Positions 5,667-8,312 of a DNA stretch of 8,312 nt are shown piece after piece. Under the pieces are notes generated by a model. That model saw nothing but the letters and a program-made list of their open reading frames with translations, was not told where the DNA came from and made no database searches. The translations under genes and the position numbers were made by a program. This stretch comes from Nitrospirota bacterium (GTDB lineage Bacteria > Nitrospirota > Thermodesulfovibrionia > Thermodesulfovibrionales > JdFR-85). The stretch spans positions 1-8,312 of the forward strand of contig WFTX01000086.1 in the NCBI GenBank assembly GCA_015485235.1. Direction: 5' to 3'. Every line of letters begins with the position of its first letter. The first letter of the stretch is position 1.

Positions 5667-7799
5667 CTAATCCTTCTGTTTTCTCTGCTTGTCCCGCAGG
5701 ACTTCCTTCCTGCTCAGCCTGATCCTGCCCATCCTGTCTATCTCGATGACCTTCACAAGGACTTCATCGCCCTCATTGATCTCGTCAGTAACCTTCTCTA
5801 TCCTTCTTTCTGCAATCTGGGAAATATGGAGGAGTCCCTCGGTATTGGGGAGGATCTCAACAAAAGCACCGAAATCCACAACCCTCTTCACCTTGCCAAG
5901 GTACACCTCTCCCACCTTGGCCTCCTTGACTATCCCCTCAATGATCTCACGGGCCTTCTGGGCGGACTCTTCATCGATGGAGATTATCTTGACCAGCCCG
6001 CTGTCATCTATGTCTATCTTCACTCCCGTATCCTCGATTATGCTCCTGATGACCTTGCCTCCCACACCGATGACATCACGGATCTTGTCCTGTTTGATCT
6101 GCATGGTGAATATCCTCGGTGCATAGGGTGAAAGTTCCTTCTTTGGTGCGGCGATAGCCTCACGCATCTTCTCCAGTATATAGAGCCTGCCTTCACGGGC
6201 CTGCTCAAGGGCGCTCTCCATTACCTCCCGGGAGATCCCGCTCACCTTCACATCCATCTGGAAGGCCGTTATCCCCCTTGAGGTACCGGTCACCTTGAAG
6301 TCCATGTCCCCGAGGTGGTCTTCCATGCCGAGAATATCCGTAAGGACCACAGCCTTTTCATCTCCCTGAATCAGCCCCATCGCGATCCCTGCTACAGGGG
6401 CATCAAGTGGCACACCGGCATCCATGAGGGCCAGCGTTGCCCCGCAGACCGTGGCCATCGAGGACGAACCGTTTGACTCAAGGATGTCCGAGACCACCCT
6501 GATCGTATATGGAAACCTCTCCTTGTCGGGCATGAGCGGCTTTAACGCCCTTTCCGCGAGCGCCCCGTGCCCTATCTCCCTCCTCCCAGGCGAGCCGAGC
6601 CTTTTCACCTCGCCCACACTGAAGGGTGGGAAGTTGTAATGGAGCATGAAGGACTTGAATGATTCCCCTTCAAGGGCGTCTATCTTCTGCTCATCCTCGG
6701 TAGTGCCGAGGGTAACGGCCACAAGGGCCTGGGTCTCGCCCCGAACAAAGAGGGCAGAGCCATGGACCCGGGGGAGAAAGCCCGTCTTGCAGGTGATGGG
6801 CCTTACCTCATCATGCCTCCTCCCGTCAGCCCTCACACCTTCCTCCAGTATCATGGCCCGGACGAGTTCCTTTTCAATATCGTGGAAGACACCGGATATC
6901 GCAGAAGAGTTATCCTCCTCTTCAGAGGCGAGCTTCTCTATCGCCTCATCTCTGAGAAGTGAAAGGGCCTCCTGTCTCCTGAGCTTTTCAGGAATCCTGA
7001 TCAGTTCCTTCATCCTCGGGAGAACAAAGGCCCTGACCTCTTCCATGAGTGCCGCGTCTGTCTCTGGCGGTGTAAAGGACCTCTTCGGCCTTCCAACCTG
7101 TTCTCTCAGGAGACGCTGGAGCTGATTGATCTTCTTTATTTCCTCATGGGCGAAGTCGATCGCCCTCAATACTGTCTCTTCCGATACCTCCCTGGCACCG
7201 CCTTCGACCATCACTACGGCCTCGTCCGTTCCTGCTACAACGAAGTTCAGTTCGATCTGCTCACTCTCCTCGAGGTCGGGAAAGAGGACCAGTTCACCAT
7301 TCAGAAGCCCCACCCTGACAGCCGAGACCGGGCCCTCAAAGGGGATATCCGAAATGGTCAATGCCGTGGACATGCCTATTATCCCGAGGACATCGGAGAT
7401 GTTCTCCTCCCCGAAGGAGAGGACGGAGACTATCCCCTGAGTCTCAGAACGGTAGCCGTCAGGAAAGAGCGGTCTCATCGGCCTGTCAATAAGGCGGGAA
7501 GTCAGGACCTCTTTCTCGGATGGCTTCCCCTCCCTCTTGAAAAAGCCGCCTGGTATCTTGCCGGCGGCATAGGCCTTCTCCTGATAATCTATTGTAAGGG
7601 GAAAGAAATCGAGTCCTTCCCTCTCCTTTTTATCGGATACAGCGGTGGCGAGGACCACTGTGTCGCCATACCTTAAAACCACAGAGCCATCGGCCTGTCT
7701 TGCAATCTCTCCTGTCTCGATAACGAGCTTCTTGCCACGGATTTCAATATCCACAGCATGCACCCCGGCCTCCCGCCGGTCAGCTTCAATCTCCGCCAT
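5667..7799 (-). CDS. pnp: Polyribonucleotide nucleotidyltransferase (PNPase)
   Basis: PNPase degrades RNA 3'-to-5' by phosphorolysis, releasing nucleoside diphosphates, and can add tails in reverse. It works as a cytoplasmic trimer. The 710 residues have the full domain set: RNase PH 1 (about 15-150, with GGFFKREGKPSEKEVLTSRLIDRP style motifs at 84-107), the all-alpha linker (about 150-300), RNase PH 2 (about 322-500), KH (about 563-620, GVGG at 578-581) and S1 (about 629-697, FGAFVEI and GLLHIS). In the second PH domain are the phosphate-site GSPGRREIGHG (402-412) and SNGSSSMA (442-449), and the acidic metal residues Asp488, Asp494 and neighbours in TDILGMEDHLGDMDF. ATG at 7799 has an AGAGGTGA Shine-Dalgarno overlapping the rpsO stop. 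Only 12 nt separate it from rpsO, leaving no room for the rpsO terminator and RNase III hairpin found in E. coli. Confidence 0.98.
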   Translation of the reverse strand: MAEIEADRREAGVHAVDIEIRGKKLVIETGEIARQADGSVVLRYGDTVVLATAVSDKKEREGLDFFPLTIDYQEKAYAAGKIPGGFFKREGKPSEKEVLTSRLIDRPMRPLFPDGYRSETQGIVSVLSFGEENISDVLGIIGMSTALTISDIPFEGPVSAVRVGLLNGELVLFPDLEESEQIELNFVVAGTDEAVVMVEGGAREVSEETVLRAIDFAHEEIKKINQLQRLLREQVGRPKRSFTPPETDAALMEEVRAFVLPRMKELIRIPEKLRRQEALSLLRDEAIEKLASEEEDNSSAISGVFHDIEKELVRAMILEEGVRADGRRHDEVRPITCKTGFLPRVHGSALFVRGETQALVAVTLGTTEDEQKIDALEGESFKSFMLHYNFPPFSVGEVKRLGSPGRREIGHGALAERALKPLMPDKERFPYTIRVVSDILESNGSSSMATVCGATLALMDAGVPLDAPVAGIAMGLIQGDEKAVVLTDILGMEDHLGDMDFKVTGTSRGITAFQMDVKVSGISREVMESALEQAREGRLYILEKMREAIAAPKKELSPYAPRIFTMQIKQDKIRDVIGVGGKVIRSIIEDTGVKIDIDDSGLVKIISIDEESAQKAREIIEGIVKEAKVGEVYLGKVKRVVDFGAFVEILPNTEGLLHISQIAERRIEKVTDEINEGDEVLVKVIEIDRMGRIRLSRKEVLRDKQRKQKD

Positions 7800-7811
7800 T
7801 AATATTCACCT

Positions 7812-8081
7812 CTACTTTCTTAATCCTAAGCGCTCAATGAGGCTTTCGTATCTCTTTATGTCACTCCGCTTCAGGTAGTCGAGCAGTTTCCTTCTCTGGG
7901 AAACCAGCTTCAGAAGGCCCCGGCGTGAGTGGTGATCCTTCTTGTGAATCTTGAAGTGTTCGGTCAGGTAGTTTATCCTCTCCGTAAGGAGGGCGACCTG
8001 GACCTCAGGCGAGCCTGTGTCATTGTCATGGATCTTGAATGTGGCGATTATGTCCTGCTTCTTCTCCTTCGTAAGTGCCAA
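7812..8081 (-). CDS. rpsO: 30S ribosomal protein S15
   Basis: S15 binds the central three-way junction of 16S rRNA early in 30S assembly. The 89-residue length and sequence are canonical, with MALTKEKKQDII at the N-terminus, TGSPEVQVALLTERINYLTEHFK (22-44) and the RNA-contacting HKKDHHSRRGLLKLVSQRR (46-64). The start codon is TTG at 8081. No ATG or GTG fits the conserved N-terminus, and GGGGTGA (8086-8092) lies 4 nt upstream. It is the first gene of the rpsO-pnp-M16 block on the minus strand. S15 represses its own translation in several phyla through unrelated leader structures, and the small hairpins upstream here may serve that role, which is untested inference. Confidence 0.98.
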   Translation of the reverse strand: MALTKEKKQDIIATFKIHDNDTGSPEVQVALLTERINYLTEHFKIHKKDHHSRRGLLKLVSQRRKLLDYLKRSDIKRYESLIERLGLRK

Positions 8082-8118
8082 TCTTTCACCCCTTTCTCTA
8101 AGTTATACAAAGAAGTTG

Positions 8119-8132
8119 TGCATGGAAATGCA
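8119..8132 (-). repeat. Short hairpin in the rpsO leader
   Basis: TGCAT and ATGCA form a perfect 5-bp stem around a 4-nt loop, about 38 nt upstream of the rpsO TTG and inside the predicted 5' leader. TGCATG also occurs twice, 10 bp apart (8119-8124 and 8129-8134). It may be part of an S15-binding leader, but it does not obviously match the E. coli pseudoknot or the Bacillus-type junction. Confidence 0.3.
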
Positions 8133-8140
8133 TGCCTTAA

Positions 8141-8170
8141 AGAATAGCATAATAACAGATTTTCTGTAAA
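8141..8170 (-). promoter_or_regulatory. Candidate promoter of rpsO-pnp
   Basis: Read on the minus strand, TTTACA (8170-8165, 5/6 of the -35 consensus) is followed after 18 bp by TATTCT (8146-8141, 4/6 of the -10). This would give a leader of roughly 50 nt before the TTG start. An alternative -10, a perfect TATAAT, lies further upstream at 8272-8267 but lacks a matching -35. Either or both could be used. Confidence 0.35.
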
Positions 8171-8189
8171 GAAACATGCGTAAAATCTG
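8156..8189. repeat. 8-bp inverted repeat overlapping the rpsO -35 region
   Basis: CAGATTTT (8156-8163) and AAAATCTG (8182-8189) are perfect inverted copies 18 bp apart. The left arm is also part of a tighter dyad, ACAGA-TTT-TCTGT (8155-8167), which overlaps the predicted -35. The three related half-sites around one promoter could be an operator. If transcription starts further upstream, they could instead form alternative hairpins in the leader RNA. Confidence 0.35.
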
Positions 8190-8312
8190 AGGGGAAAAGT
8201 TTTGGCAGTGCTTGCCTTTACGAGTTTTCGTGCAGGGTAATGCATCTCCTTTTTCTCATGGAAGGGATTATAAACAGAGGAAGATTAAAAAAAGCACATA
8301 TAAAGTCTGGAT
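8190..8312. other. Non-coding sequence upstream of the rpsO promoter
   Basis: No credible gene is seen up to the window edge. Two small adjacent stems occur, GGCA-N5-TGCC (8204-8216) and ACGA-N4-TCGT (8220-8231). A run of seven A (8287-8293) reads as T7 on the minus strand but has no stem before it. The upstream neighbour lies outside the window. Confidence 0.4.

Noticed and set aside
5607..7676. Several long plus-strand ORFs (for example 5607-6131, 6646-7125, 7146-7676) opposite pnp
   Set aside because: They lie wholly or almost wholly antisense to an intact, motif-complete pnp gene and their translations show no recognisable domain.
8048..8245. 65-codon minus-strand ORF upstream of and overlapping rpsO
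   Set aside because: AAGGAG directly abuts its ATG with no spacing, it runs out of frame into rpsO, and the translation looks like random sequence.
8287..8293. T7 run on the minus strand as the terminator of an upstream gene
   Set aside because: No GC-rich stem lies immediately before it within the window.
1..8312. Search for a defence, mobile or otherwise undescribed multi-gene system
   Set aside because: All seven genes belong to recognisable families, six of them housekeeping or widespread, and there are no signs of transfer or repeat arrays.

Overview
The window is a compact stretch of bacterial chromosome with housekeeping genes in two opposed blocks. Every gene is full length except the glycosyltransferase cut by the left edge. 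No transposase, integrase, CRISPR array, tRNA or rRNA is visible, and base composition looks even (moderately GC-rich). The sequence does not fix the taxon. Gene content and protein style would fit an anaerobic or thermophile-related Gram-negative lineage such as Nitrospirota (Thermodesulfovibrio-like) or a deltaproteobacterial group. That is inference from general familiarity and should be held loosely.

Layout. Positions 1-1136 (minus) carry a GT-A type glycosyltransferase that runs off the left edge. A 166-bp divergent intergenic region follows, with promoter-like hexamers and a weak dyad. Positions 1303-4230 (plus) carry greA, pyrK, pyrD and an S-adenosylmethionine hydrolase-family gene (DUF62) so tightly packed that neighbours overlap or abut (8-nt overlap, 0 nt, 10-nt overlap). 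This is almost certainly one operon with translational coupling. It meets, tail to tail with only 4 bp between stop codons, a minus-strand block read from the right: rpsO (8081-7812), pnp (7799-5667) and an M16 zinc protease (5509-4235). The rpsO-pnp-M16 order recalls the rpsO-pnpA-mlpA cluster of Firmicutes.

How the genes work together. PyrK and PyrD form the NAD-linked class 1B dihydroorotate dehydrogenase, which makes orotate for UMP. GreA rescues backtracked RNA polymerase. The DUF62 protein belongs to a family that splits S-adenosylmethionine into adenosine and methionine. On the other strand, ribosomal protein S15 and polynucleotide phosphorylase link translation and RNA decay, followed by a probable processing-type peptidase.

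Nothing here looks like an undescribed multi-gene system. The points most worth a second look are the substitution (His to Gln at residue 132) of an expected catalytic residue in the DUF62 protein, the clustered inverted repeats in the rpsO promoter/leader region, and the pairing of greA and DUF62 with pyrKD. Three of the seven genes use non-ATG starts (greA GTG; pyrK and rpsO TTG).
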